DNA of 64,000 bases from Leptospira abararensis (GTDB taxonomy: Bacteria; Spirochaetota; Leptospiria; Leptospirales; Leptospiraceae): NCBI RefSeq assembly GCF_016918735.1, contig NZ_JAFFPR010000048.1, forward strand, positions 1 through 64,000, given 5' to 3'. The translations under genes were made by a program, and so were the position numbers. Shown here piece by piece: positions 8,907-18,026 of this stretch; positions within the stretch are counted from its first letter, which is position 1, and every line of letters starts with the position of its first letter. The notes under the pieces are model-generated. The model worked only from the letters and a program-made list of their open reading frames with translations, was not told the origin of the DNA and made no database searches.

Positions 8907-8922
8907 TGGTACGCTTTTTGCA
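8907..8922 (+). promoter_or_regulatory. Sigma-54 promoter for narK
   Basis: TGGTACGCTTTTTGCA matches the sigma-54 consensus (TGGCACG-N4-TTGCA) at all but one fixed position, with GG and GC 10 bases apart. The predicted start, near 8933, leaves a 20-base leader that contains AGGAG ahead of the GTG start codon. This is the best regulatory match in the window. Confidence 0.8.
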
Positions 8923-8952
8923 CTGTTTATCAGCATTAGGAGTACACTCACC

Positions 8953-10308
8953 GTGACCATTACACCTCATGCGAAAGCAACTAAAATCGAATTATTCAGC
9001 CTGGCAACACCCCAGATGCGCACCTTTCACCTAACATGGATTGCATTTTTTCTATGTTTTTTTGGATGGTTTGGAATCGCTCCCCTTATGGTTTATGTTA
9101 GAGAAGAGCTTTCTTTAACAAAAGCCCAAATAGGTAACATCATCATTGCCTCTGTCGCCATTACAATATTTATGCGACTTTTTATCGGTTGGTTGTGCGA
9201 CAAAATTGGTCCACGGATCGCCTATACATTTCTTTTAACATTGGGATCCATTCCTGTAATGACTATTGGACTTGCGGATAGTTATATTTCCTTTTTACTT
9301 CTACGATTGGCCATAGGTGCCATAGGTGCTTCTTTTGTGATCACTCAATACCATACTTCTGTTATGTTTGCACCAAACATCATTGGTACTGCCAATGCAA
9401 CCACTGCGGGATGGGGTAACTTAGGTGGTGGTGTGACTCAAATGGTGATGCCCATCCTATTTGGATTTTTTGTCGCTTTCGGATTTACTACAGGAGTTTC
9501 TTGGAGACTTGCCATGGTGGTTCCTGGTGCTGCTTTGTTTATCATGGGGGTCATTTATTACTTCGGAACACAAGACACGCCTGGTGGAAACTTTAAAGAC
9601 ATCAAAGAAACCTATCCTACCTTCCAAGGGGGAAAGAAAAATTCACTGAGTAACTTCTTACTCGTGATCAAAGATCCAAGAGTGTGGTTACTCTTCCTTG
9701 CTTACGGTGCTTGTTTTGGAATTGAACTTACCATCAATAACATTGCTGCCTTGTATTATGTTGACCAGTTCAAACTTTCTCCTGCCACTGCAGGACTCAT
9801 TGCTGGACTTTTTGGACTTATGAATTTATTTGCAAGAACACTCGGTGGTGCTTTTGGTGATAAGTTCGGAATCAAATGGGGTCTTCGTGGAAGAGTTGTT
9901 TGGTTGTCAGCAGTACTTGCAGGGGAAGGACTTTGTTTGATTTTATTTTCACAAATGAGTTCTCTCATCCTTGCCATCTCCTCTATGATCGTCTTTAGTT
10001 TGTTTGTGCAAATGTCTGAAGGAGCCACTTTCTCTGTTGTTCCTTTCATTAACAAAAAAGCAATTGGAGCCGTATCTGGGATAGTCGGAGCTGGTGGAAA
10101 TGCGGGAGCAGTGTCTGCGGGATTTTTATTCCGAGGGGACTTAACTTACCAAAACGCACTACTTATCATTGGGATCACAGTGACCATTGCATCTTTCTTT
10201 ACCCTACTTGTAAGATTTTCAACAGAAGAAGAAAAGGAAGTGGGGGATGAAATGAATCAAATTCTACCAACGGGAGAGAAGAAGCCCACTTTGGTATCTG
10301 CTACATAG
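8953..10308 (+). CDS. narK: Nitrate/nitrite transporter, NarK family (MFS)
   Basis: Twelve-helix major-facilitator carrier of 451 residues in the inner membrane, importing nitrate and possibly exchanging nitrite. The GTG start at 8953 has AGGAG 10 bases upstream. Family features are FGWFGIAPLMVYVREEL near the N terminus, the MFS motif GWLCDKIGPR, the NNP signature around AGWGNLGGGVTQ and a second around GIVGAGGNAGAV. It is the only nitrate transporter seen; no NrtABC-type ABC system is present. It has its own sigma-54 promoter. Confidence 0.94.
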   Translation: MTITPHAKATKIELFSLATPQMRTFHLTWIAFFLCFFGWFGIAPLMVYVREELSLTKAQIGNIIIASVAITIFMRLFIGWLCDKIGPRIAYTFLLTLGSIPVMTIGLADSYISFLLLRLAIGAIGASFVITQYHTSVMFAPNIIGTANATTAGWGNLGGGVTQMVMPILFGFFVAFGFTTGVSWRLAMVVPGAALFIMGVIYYFGTQDTPGGNFKDIKETYPTFQGGKKNSLSNFLLVIKDPRVWLLFLAYGACFGIELTINNIAALYYVDQFKLSPATAGLIAGLFGLMNLFARTLGGAFGDKFGIKWGLRGRVVWLSAVLAGEGLCLILFSQMSSLILAISSMIVFSLFVQMSEGATFSVVPFINKKAIGAVSGIVGAGGNAGAVSAGFLFRGDLTYQNALLIIGITVTIASFFTLLVRFSTEEEKEVGDEMNQILPTGEKKPTLVSAT

Positions 10309-10403
10309 AACTTAAGTAGAGTCGATTTTTAAGAAAAATAGATTCATTTTAAACTTGTCTAAAGAAAAACTTTCTCTTAAGATTTCTGTCTTAGGAGAGA
10401 GTT

Positions 10404-12560
10404 ATGGATCAAATTCATTATCGGTCTTGCAGTTTATGCGAGGCAATGTGTGGACTACAAATCGAATTGAAAGATGGCTCCATCCAAGGATTTAAAGGAG
10501 ACCCAGAAGATAAGTTCAGCCGAGGCCATATTTGTCCCAAAGGACCTGAACTCAAAAGCCTCTACCAAGACCCCGATCGTATCAAATTTCCTCAGAAACG
10601 AACAAAAACTGGTTGGGAAACTGTTTCTTGGGTGGATGCCCTCTCCGATATCGCAACCCAACTTGTAAAAATTCAAACCACATACGGAAACGATTCTGTA
10701 GCCATTTACAATGGAAACCCAACGGTTCACAACTACGGATCGATGTTACTCGGTCAAAGATTTTCCAGTAGACTCAAAACCAAAAATAACTTCTCCGCAA
10801 CCTCAGTAGACCAGTTGCCCCACCAATTACTTTCTTACTTAATGTTTGGCCACCAACTCCTAGTCCCCATCCCAGACATTGATCATACCGATTTTTTTCT
10901 AATTTTAGGTGGTAACCCATTTGCATCTAACGGAAGTTTAATGAGCGTTCCTGATGTCAAAAAAAGATTAAAAGCCATCCAAGACCGAGGCGGAAAGTTT
11001 GTAGTGGTGGATCCACGTAAATCGGAAACCGCAGTCCATGCCGATGAACATTTGTTTATCAAACCAGGAACGGATGCTTACTTTCTTCTATCGATCCTTC
11101 ATGTCCTTTTTGAAAAAGATCTGACCAAACCGAATGAATTAGTTCGAAAAGACGACTTAAAAACCATCCAAACGATTGCTCAAGACTATAGTCCCGAAAG
11201 AGTATCTCAAATCACAGGTGTTTCCAAAGATAGGATCGAAAGAATCGCATTCGAATTTGCGAATGCACCTTCTGCGGTATGTTACGGAAGAGTCGGTGTT
11301 TCCACACAAGAATTCGGTGCGGTCTGCCAGTGGCTCATCAATGTCATCAATATTGTTACAGGAAATTTAGACAAAAGGGGTGGTGCCATGTTCACACTCC
11401 CTGCGGTGGACCTAGTGGGAGAAGGATCTGTGATGCGTTCTTCGCAAGGCAGTTTTAATTCCTACCAGTCAAGAGTTCGCAAACTTCCTGAATTCAGTGA
11501 CGAACTTCCGGTCGCAGCACTCGCGGAAGAAATTCTCACCGAAGGGGAAGGAAAAATTCGAGCCCTCTTTACTTCTGCAGGAAATCCAGTTTTATCTACA
11601 CCTAACGGAACAAAGCTTGATAAAGCATTGGCTAGTTTGGATTTTATGGTAAGTGTTGACTTTTATTTGAATGAAACAACAAAACATGCGCACTATATCT
11701 TACCTCCTACTTCTGCTTTAGAACATGACCATTATGATTTGATTTTTAATGTTTTTGCAGTTAGAAATACAGCGCGTTACAACCAACCGCTATTTACCCC
11801 GGAACCAGGGATGTTACATGACTGGGAAATTTTTTCTGATTTAACCAAACGATTGGAACTAACAAGAGCAGGTAAAGAACTCCCAAAAGACATCATCAAA
11901 ACCAAACTAACACCCGCTAGTATCATTGACCATGCACTCAAGTCAGGACCTTATGGATCCAAAGGGCCTCATAATCAAGAGATGAGTTTGGAACTATTAA
12001 AAAATAGTCCACATGGTGTGGACTTGGGTCCATTACAGCCCAGTTTTCCGGAACGATTGTATACCGAAGACAAAAGAATCCATCTTTTCCCGGCGATTTT
12101 GAAAGAAGACTTACCGCGTCTTAGAAGTAAGTTTTTGGAATGGGAAAAATTTACCTCCGACAAATCACAATTTTTACTCATCGGAAGAAGGCATTTACGA
12201 AGTAATAATTCCTGGATGCACAATCTTCCCAAACTCATGACAGGGAAACCTCGTTGCACTGTTATGATCCATCCTAATGACGCCCATCATTTGGGGATAT
12301 TAAACGATGAAGAAGTCATAGTAGAATCTTCAGTTGGTAAAATTCAAATCCACGCAGAAATTACCGAAGAACTGATGCAAGGTGTTGTGAGCATCCCCCA
12401 TGGATTTGGACACAATCGAGGTGGAACCAACCAAAAGGTAGCCATCGAATTTTCAGGAGTCAGTATCAATGATCTGACTGATGACCAGGCCATTGATACA
12501 TTTTCCGGAAATGCTGCCTTTAGTGGAATCAAAGTATCGATTAAAAAACAATCGGCCTAA
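10404..12560 (+). CDS. Molybdopterin oxidoreductase, single subunit, substrate unknown
   Basis: DMSO-reductase-superfamily enzyme of 718 residues. The N-terminal [4Fe-4S] site is C9, C12, C16 and C44 (SCSLCEAMCG, GHICPKG). Mo-bisPGD domains follow, including LILGGNPFASNGS and VVDPRKSETAVHADEHLFIKPG, and a C-terminal cofactor-capping domain (LLIGRRHLRSNNSW, IPHGFGHNRGGTN). No twin-arginine signal is present, so it is cytoplasmic. It is a BisC/formate-dehydrogenase-like relative rather than a second NasA, and no partner subunit is encoded nearby. AGGAGAG precedes the ATG, 95 bases after narK. A nitrogen role is inferred only from context. It meets moeB tail to tail with a four-base overlap. Confidence 0.88.
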   Translation: MDQIHYRSCSLCEAMCGLQIELKDGSIQGFKGDPEDKFSRGHICPKGPELKSLYQDPDRIKFPQKRTKTGWETVSWVDALSDIATQLVKIQTTYGNDSVAIYNGNPTVHNYGSMLLGQRFSSRLKTKNNFSATSVDQLPHQLLSYLMFGHQLLVPIPDIDHTDFFLILGGNPFASNGSLMSVPDVKKRLKAIQDRGGKFVVVDPRKSETAVHADEHLFIKPGTDAYFLLSILHVLFEKDLTKPNELVRKDDLKTIQTIAQDYSPERVSQITGVSKDRIERIAFEFANAPSAVCYGRVGVSTQEFGAVCQWLINVINIVTGNLDKRGGAMFTLPAVDLVGEGSVMRSSQGSFNSYQSRVRKLPEFSDELPVAALAEEILTEGEGKIRALFTSAGNPVLSTPNGTKLDKALASLDFMVSVDFYLNETTKHAHYILPPTSALEHDHYDLIFNVFAVRNTARYNQPLFTPEPGMLHDWEIFSDLTKRLELTRAGKELPKDIIKTKLTPASIIDHALKSGPYGSKGPHNQEMSLELLKNSPHGVDLGPLQPSFPERLYTEDKRIHLFPAILKEDLPRLRSKFLEWEKFTSDKSQFLLIGRRHLRSNNSWMHNLPKLMTGKPRCTVMIHPNDAHHLGILNDEEVIVESSVGKIQIHAEITEELMQGVVSIPHGFGHNRGGTNQKVAIEFSGVSINDLTDDQAIDTFSGNAAFSGIKVSIKKQSA

Positions 12561-13633
12561 AAGGAAGATTGGTTTTTTAGATATTGGGTATAGGCTCGTC
12601 TGCCACCCTTAAGGGAAAATATCTCTCCCTTGGTTTGTAAATAGGAAACGGCTTTTTGGGAACGAACTCCTGTTTCACAAATACAAACAATAGTTAGATC
12701 TTTATCAAAATCAGGTAGATACCCTCTTTCTAATTCAGACAGAGGCAACAAAAAAGTATTTGGGATTGGATTAGAATCAGTTTCTTCCTTTTCTCTGACA
12801 TCGACAAGAAGAGTATTTCTTTTTTTCTGATAGGTTATGAATTCACTGGGATTTAGTTCTTTCTCATTCAAAATGATCTGGGTTTCTTTTTTTCCTTTCC
12901 CACAATTTGGACAATCTAAATCCGCTTCAATCTTGGATTGGTAAAGTGTAGGAGGATTCCATTCCATAAAGTAAACAGAAGATAATTCTGTAACCTTAGG
13001 ATTTAATAGATATTGCAAAGCCAAGGAGGCTTGGTAAGTTCCTGCAAGTGCCGTCTGCACGCCAAGCACTCCACCCATCTTACAATTTAAAGTATCCCCT
13101 TCTTTTAAATTCGGAAACAAACAACGGTAACATGGTTGGCCTTTCTCAGAAAAAATGGCAAACTGTGCACTTGTACGAAAAACCGAGGCTGTCACTAATG
13201 GAATCGATTTTTGATTACAAAGATCATTGATTGTATACTTCGATGAAATGGTGTCCGTACAATCCAAAACAAGATCCCATCCATCAAGAATTTCGGGTTT
13301 TGTTCCTTCTGCTACCAATTCCGAAAAACATTCCACTTGCAACCAAGGGCAATGCTCCAACAAAACTTTAGAGACCACTTCTGTTTTGGGTAGTCCAAGA
13401 TCTCGGAATGTAAACAAAGTTTGGCGATGAAGATTCGAAACTTCCACATGGTCAAAGTCAACAAGACCGATCCGACCAATCCCACCGAGGGCGAGTTGTA
13501 AGGCAGCAGGACATCCGAGGCCTCCAAGGCCAATGACAAGGACTGAAGAATCTCGCCATCTTTTTTGACCAAGATTACCAATTTCAGGAACTTGGATTTG
13601 GCGTTGGAAGAATGATTCCTCTTCTGTACCCAT
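12557..13633 (-). CDS. moeB: Molybdopterin-synthase adenylyltransferase with C-terminal rhodanese domain
   Basis: MoeB/MoeZ-type E1-like enzyme (358 residues) that adenylates the C-terminal glycine of MoaD; the rhodanese domain then donates sulfur. The ThiF fold carries GLGGLGCPAALQLALGG and DFDHVEVSNLHRQ. Two CxxC pairs, CYRC and CPNC, likely bind zinc. The rhodanese domain starts near residue 265 (LLVDVREKEE) and has the catalytic cysteine in CICETGVRS. It is divergent from moaA-moaD-moaE, its substrate genes. Confidence 0.93.
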   Translation of the reverse strand: MGTEEESFFQRQIQVPEIGNLGQKRWRDSSVLVIGLGGLGCPAALQLALGGIGRIGLVDFDHVEVSNLHRQTLFTFRDLGLPKTEVVSKVLLEHCPWLQVECFSELVAEGTKPEILDGWDLVLDCTDTISSKYTINDLCNQKSIPLVTASVFRTSAQFAIFSEKGQPCYRCLFPNLKEGDTLNCKMGGVLGVQTALAGTYQASLALQYLLNPKVTELSSVYFMEWNPPTLYQSKIEADLDCPNCGKGKKETQIILNEKELNPSEFITYQKKRNTLLVDVREKEETDSNPIPNTFLLPLSELERGYLPDFDKDLTIVCICETGVRSQKAVSYLQTKGEIFSLKGGRRAYTQYLKNQSSF

Positions 13634-13764
13634 AAATGAGAGGAGAATTTAAGATTTAAGGCAATCAAGGAGAAATTAGACTTTAAGCAAAATAGTTTAA
13701 TTACTAAATCCAAATTCCTATTTTTGTTTTCAATTGGGAAAACTAGATTAAACTCGACCTTAAG

Positions 13765-14706
13765 GTGAAACTAGAAACTAGAAAATTTGAAGTACTCCGA
13801 GTGAGCATTCTTTCTCATTGTAGTTTTGCCTGTGTTTACTGTGCGCCCAAAAACAAACCTGACCTTCCTAATTTCTACCCAAAAATTCATTACTTAAGTC
13901 CTGAACTTTTAGAATCAAAAATCAAAGCCCTCACATCTCACATCCAACTGAAGGAAGTGCACCTAACAGGAGGAGAGCCGACTCTCCACAAAGATCTTGT
14001 TTTATTAATTCAAAAACTGAAGGAAGTTTCTATTAATGAAATTGCCATTACTTCGAACGGATTCTTTGAGGATGGACTCATTCAAAAAATGAAACTCGCA
14101 GGACTTACTCGGATGAACTTTTCTCTGGATAGTTTTTCGCAACGAGGTTTCGAAAGACTTAGTGATCGGAAACTTCCCGTTGAACGATTATTAAATCGGA
14201 TTTTAGAGGCAAAAACAGTTGGATTAGAAGTCAAAGTCAATTGTACAGTCTTAAAAGGTTATAATGAATCGGAAATTCTTGATCTCCTGCAATGGTCAGG
14301 GGAAAATGGAATACCAATTCGGTTTTTAGAATTTATGAAAATGGGTCCGCTGCAAGAGGAACACTCTGATTGTTTTTATTCGGCTGAAGAAATTCGTAAC
14401 ATCATTCAAAGTTGTTACAACATCCAACCTTACCCTACAGCACCGGACTCCACAGCCACCTATCACATCACAGACGAAGGTTTTATTTTTGGAATCATTG
14501 CCAACCATACAGAGCCTTTTTGTGAGGGTTGTAACCGTCTTCGAATGGATTCTCTGGGTAGGATTTATGGATGTTTGAGTGACGAGAGATCCTTCGACCT
14601 TCCTTCCGACCCTTCGGAGATTCCCTTTGTTTTGCAACAGGCAATGGATACTAAAAAAATGCAATTCACAGGTTCCGAACTTTCTATGAAATTTATTGGA
14701 GGATAA
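13765..14706 (+). CDS. moaA: GTP 3',8-cyclase, radical SAM
   Basis: First step of Moco synthesis: converts GTP to 3',8-cyclo-dihydro-GTP. The 313 residues start at GTG. The radical-SAM cluster is C19-X3-C23-X2-C26 (HCSFACVYC) and the GG motif is LTGGEPTLH. The second, C-terminal cluster appears as FCEGCNRLR followed by YGCLSD, and the protein ends in the conserved Gly-Gly tail. It is slightly shorter than usual (about 330). moaD begins on the base after its stop codon. Confidence 0.95.
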   Translation: MKLETRKFEVLRVSILSHCSFACVYCAPKNKPDLPNFYPKIHYLSPELLESKIKALTSHIQLKEVHLTGGEPTLHKDLVLLIQKLKEVSINEIAITSNGFFEDGLIQKMKLAGLTRMNFSLDSFSQRGFERLSDRKLPVERLLNRILEAKTVGLEVKVNCTVLKGYNESEILDLLQWSGENGIPIRFLEFMKMGPLQEEHSDCFYSAEEIRNIIQSCYNIQPYPTAPDSTATYHITDEGFIFGIIANHTEPFCEGCNRLRMDSLGRIYGCLSDERSFDLPSDPSEIPFVLQQAMDTKKMQFTGSELSMKFIGG

Positions 14707-14949
14707 ATGAAAATCCAATTGTTATCGTTTGCTGCCCTAAAGGATTTTTTTCCATCCAGACAAGAACTCACTTTCGATGGAACCAAATCAGTTTCTGAAT
14801 TAAAGTCTTTCCTTATCGATCTAAATCCAGAGGCGAAAAACCTAATCAAAATCAGTCGCATTTCTATCAATCAAATCATTGCCAAAGATTCTGATTCAAT
14901 CACGGAAGGGGCAATTGTTGCCATCCTTCCTCCATCAAGCGGTGGCTAA
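14707..14949 (+). CDS. moaD: Molybdopterin synthase small subunit
   Basis: Ubiquitin-like sulfur carrier of 80 residues ending in PPSSGG. The terminal Gly-Gly is activated by MoeB and becomes the thiocarboxylate. It abuts moaA and moaE without spacing, so it is part of the moaADE-mobA operon. Confidence 0.94.
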   Translation: MKIQLLSFAALKDFFPSRQELTFDGTKSVSELKSFLIDLNPEAKNLIKISRISINQIIAKDSDSITEGAIVAILPPSSGG

Positions 14950-15393
14950 ATGGAAACAAATATAGAATTCAAACACATTACAGAAACCAAAATAGAACTT
15001 TCCTCACAACTTCCACAACTTCCCAGCATGGGTGGGTATGTACTTTTTGTTGGCATTGTACGCGACATCAATGAAGGAAGGTTAGTCACTCATTTAGAAT
15101 ATGAAGCTTATTCCGAAATGGCAAACCAAATGATTTCTGATATTATACAGGATGCATTCAAAAAATGGGACTTACAATTTGCCGATTGTATCCATAGATT
15201 GGGAAAACTGATTTTAGGTGAAGTGGCAGTGATCGTAAGCACAGGTGCCATCCACAGAGACGAGGCATACAAAGCCAATCGTTACATCATCGACCGAGTC
15301 AAACATGAAGTTCCTATTTGGAAAAAAGAATATTATGTAGATGGAAGCTCCGAATGGTCACAAGGCTGCGTAGATGATACCCACAACCACTGA
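14950..15393 (+). CDS. moaE: Molybdopterin synthase large subunit
   Basis: Catalytic subunit that pairs with MoaD to convert cPMP to molybdopterin. The 147 residues carry the MoaE features YVLFVGIVRD, LEYEAYSEMA, HRLGKLILGEVAV, the IHRDEAYKANRYIID segment and the substrate-binding KHEVPIWKKEYYVDGS. Its 3' end overlaps mobA by 20 bases. Confidence 0.95.
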   Translation: METNIEFKHITETKIELSSQLPQLPSMGGYVLFVGIVRDINEGRLVTHLEYEAYSEMANQMISDIIQDAFKKWDLQFADCIHRLGKLILGEVAVIVSTGAIHRDEAYKANRYIIDRVKHEVPIWKKEYYVDGSSEWSQGCVDDTHNH

Positions 15394-15994
15394 TCCAACT
15401 TTCATTCTTCTCGCCGGCGGACAAAGTGTACGAATGGGAGAAGACAAAGGTTTTGTTCCAATCGGCAATAACTCTCATTTCCTAGGCCAGATTTTAGAAA
15501 AACTAAATCATTTAAGTAGATCCATTTATGTTTCGCTACGCATAGAACAAGTAGATTCTTATTCTAAGTATATACAAAGATCCGCACTCATTCTAGATCA
15601 GGACCTTCCTGTTGAAGGCCCATTAAAAGGGATTCTCTCTTCCTATTTCTACTTAAAAGAAAACAATCTACTAAATGATTTTATTTATGTATTACCTATT
15701 GATATCCCTTATATCGAAGAAAAAACCATTCAAAGGTTATTAGATACATTCCAAAAAAAAACAGAACCAGTATCTGGAATCTTTTATGAATCAATGACAG
15801 GTTTAGAACCGTTATGTGGAATTTATACAACACAAAGTTTATCCTTGTGGACAACATCTTTATCCCTTCCAGGAAAACAGGAATTTTCCTTGCAGAAACG
15901 AATTAGAAGTCTAGACCCAAAACCTATATTGATTAAACTTCCCTCCGAAGAAGAAATTAATTTCAAAAATATAAATTCAAAAAACGAATTATAA
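15374..15994 (+). CDS. mobA: Molybdenum cofactor guanylyltransferase
   Basis: Attaches GMP to Mo-molybdopterin to make the bis-MGD form used by both molybdoenzymes here. The 206 residues begin with the nucleotidyltransferase signature ILLAGGQSVRMGEDKG. VLPIDIPYI supplies the metal-binding aspartate, and SGIFYESMTGLEPLCGIY is typical of MobA. The start overlaps moaE by 20 bases. Confidence 0.9.
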   Translation: MIPTTTDPTFILLAGGQSVRMGEDKGFVPIGNNSHFLGQILEKLNHLSRSIYVSLRIEQVDSYSKYIQRSALILDQDLPVEGPLKGILSSYFYLKENNLLNDFIYVLPIDIPYIEEKTIQRLLDTFQKKTEPVSGIFYESMTGLEPLCGIYTTQSLSLWTTSLSLPGKQEFSLQKRIRSLDPKPILIKLPSEEEINFKNINSKNEL

Positions 15995-16006
15995 AGGAAC
16001 GAATCG

Positions 16007-16597
16007 ATGAGTTTTTTCAAAAGGAAAAAGAATTGGATCTTTGATATGGATGGCACCTTGACTATCGCCAACCATGACTTTGATGCCATCAAACGAGAAC
16101 TAGAGATTCCTTTAGATACAGATATCCTCACTTCCTTATCAAAACTCTCCAAAGAGGAAGCGGAAAAGAAACATTTCCAATTAGGTGAAATTGAACTTAA
16201 AATTGCAAAGTTATCAATGCCTTCCCGAGGTTGTTCGGACCTATTAAAAGAAATCAAAACCCAAACAAACAACTTAGGCATTCTAACTAGAAATAGTTTT
16301 TCTAACTCGATTGAAACTTTGAAGGCAGCAGGTTTAATTGATTACTTTCAGTCTGATTTTATTTTTTGCAGGGAGCGGGCCTTACCAAAGCCAAACCCCG
16401 AAGGGATCTTTCGTTTGATGGATCTCTGGAAAGCAAATCCCAAAGAGACAGTGATGATAGGAGATTATGTATTTGATTTAGATGCCGGAGCTGCTGCTGG
16501 CGTCGATACCATTTACATTGACCCGGCAGGGCAGTTTCCATTCAAAGAATCTGCAACCCATTGCATCAAAGAGTTAGGCGAAATCCTAAGCCTATAA
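16007..16597 (+). CDS. HAD-superfamily hydrolase
   Basis: Predicted phosphatase of 196 residues with all HAD motifs: DMDGTLT near residue 14 (nucleophile and acid aspartates), ILTRNS, a KPNPEG lysine and MIGDYVFDLDAGAAAG. The small alpha-helical cap is like phosphoglycolate phosphatase or MtnX-type enzymes. It lies 12 bases after mobA, so it is probably the last gene of the moa operon; no specific role in Moco synthesis is known to me. Confidence 0.82.
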   Translation: MSFFKRKKNWIFDMDGTLTIANHDFDAIKRELEIPLDTDILTSLSKLSKEEAEKKHFQLGEIELKIAKLSMPSRGCSDLLKEIKTQTNNLGILTRNSFSNSIETLKAAGLIDYFQSDFIFCRERALPKPNPEGIFRLMDLWKANPKETVMIGDYVFDLDAGAAAGVDTIYIDPAGQFPFKESATHCIKELGEILSL

Positions 16598-16802
16598 AGA
16601 AAACAAATAATACATCTGTTCTTATTAGAAGAAACAAGATTGTAGCGTTATTCGTGAATTTTTCTAGTTGAATGATTGATTTACACGACAACACAAACAC
16701 TTTCAAATATTCGAATACTCTCAATATCAAAATTTTCTCCAAAACCAGAATTTCAGACAAATTTGTGAATCAAATATTTCCTCCAATTGTTAAGAGGTAT
16801 AG

Positions 16803-17990
16803 ATGCGCCTCTCTCTTTGTTTTCCAATTATAACTTTCTCACTTTTCATAGTTTCGTGTAACAGTCAGTCTACCAAAGGGGATCTTTCTGCCGTTGCACT
16901 TTTGAATTTTCTTGGGGTTCCCGCAAACCCTACCCTTGAAGATAAATTCCAATCCATACAATTAACGACCTTTTACAGAAAAGATGGAAACTTACAATTT
17001 CAAGATATCTTAATCGAATACCAGTTAAAAACACTGAAAGACAGTTCCGAAACTGTGGAAGCATTTATCGGAAATCCAAATGAAATTTCTTTTAACACAC
17101 AAACGGGTCAAATCACCGGATATATCCAACATAAAGAAGATCTTTTTCAAACCAACTCTGTCGTATTCTCATATTCAGATTATACAAAAAAATTCAAAGT
17201 TTTCCTAACCCTAAAAAAAGAAGGAAAATTTATCTCCTTTCGTGAGTTGACGACCACCCCACCAAACCCTCCGACCATACCACCTAACTCCATCACTTTA
17301 CCACCAATAAGTTATGAAACAAAACGTTCGTTTATCGGTGGAACTGAGTACCAGGTGATTCGAGTCAAATTCCAAGCAGGAGCCGATCTCTCCGCCTACA
17401 AACGATTAGATGCCTACATTGGTAGACCAAGTATCATTACTCTTGCAGCAGATAACTACAATGTGATTAATTATATTTCTGCAACGTTTTTCGATACCTC
17501 TTTTCAAAACTTTCTGTTTCTAACTCCCGAACTAAACTCATCTTATAAAATTATTGTTGTGGGTTCCACTGCTGATGCAAAAGGAAATCGAAGTATCGAT
17601 ACAGTTCCACCACCACCTCCACCATCTCCTTGTGCGGGTAGTGTGAATGCCCCAACCATCATTGGAAACTGTGCAACTCATTGTATGGTGGTCGATTTGG
17701 TTGGAAATCAGATGGAATATACTGCAAAAACAACAATCGGAAGTACAACGGAAGAATATTTTTACTTAGATTCGACCAGTGCAACCGTAAGTGGTAGTAA
17801 CGGCCCGGCAGGTTTTGTATATACCGAACAATTTTCTCCCATTGGAATCGGAACGTACCAAACGGACCCAAGATCATTTGATGTCACTACTTATAATAAC
17901 GAATGTGTTGTCCTATCATCCTATTTTGCCCAAGATGGACTTGCTGGATTTAGAGATAATTATATATCTGGAAAAATAAATGTTCCTTAA
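16803..17990 (+). CDS. Hypothetical lipoprotein
   Basis: Not recognised beyond being a lipoprotein. It has 395 residues with a hydrophobic signal and the lipobox FIVSC, so it is membrane-anchored through the cysteine near residue 19. The mature part is beta-rich. It contains a Pro-rich linker near residues 153-165 and a second Pro run near 268-275, followed by a Cys-containing C-terminal region (CAGSV, GNCATHC). It converges with the kinase gene to its right. Confidence 0.75.
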   Translation: MRLSLCFPIITFSLFIVSCNSQSTKGDLSAVALLNFLGVPANPTLEDKFQSIQLTTFYRKDGNLQFQDILIEYQLKTLKDSSETVEAFIGNPNEISFNTQTGQITGYIQHKEDLFQTNSVVFSYSDYTKKFKVFLTLKKEGKFISFRELTTTPPNPPTIPPNSITLPPISYETKRSFIGGTEYQVIRVKFQAGADLSAYKRLDAYIGRPSIITLAADNYNVINYISATFFDTSFQNFLFLTPELNSSYKIIVVGSTADAKGNRSIDTVPPPPPPSPCAGSVNAPTIIGNCATHCMVVDLVGNQMEYTAKTTIGSTTEEYFYLDSTSATVSGSNGPAGFVYTEQFSPIGIGTYQTDPRSFDVTTYNNECVVLSSYFAQDGLAGFRDNYISGKINVP

Positions 17991-18026
17991 CCATTGTTCT
18001 ACAAGATATTAAATTGATATGATTTT

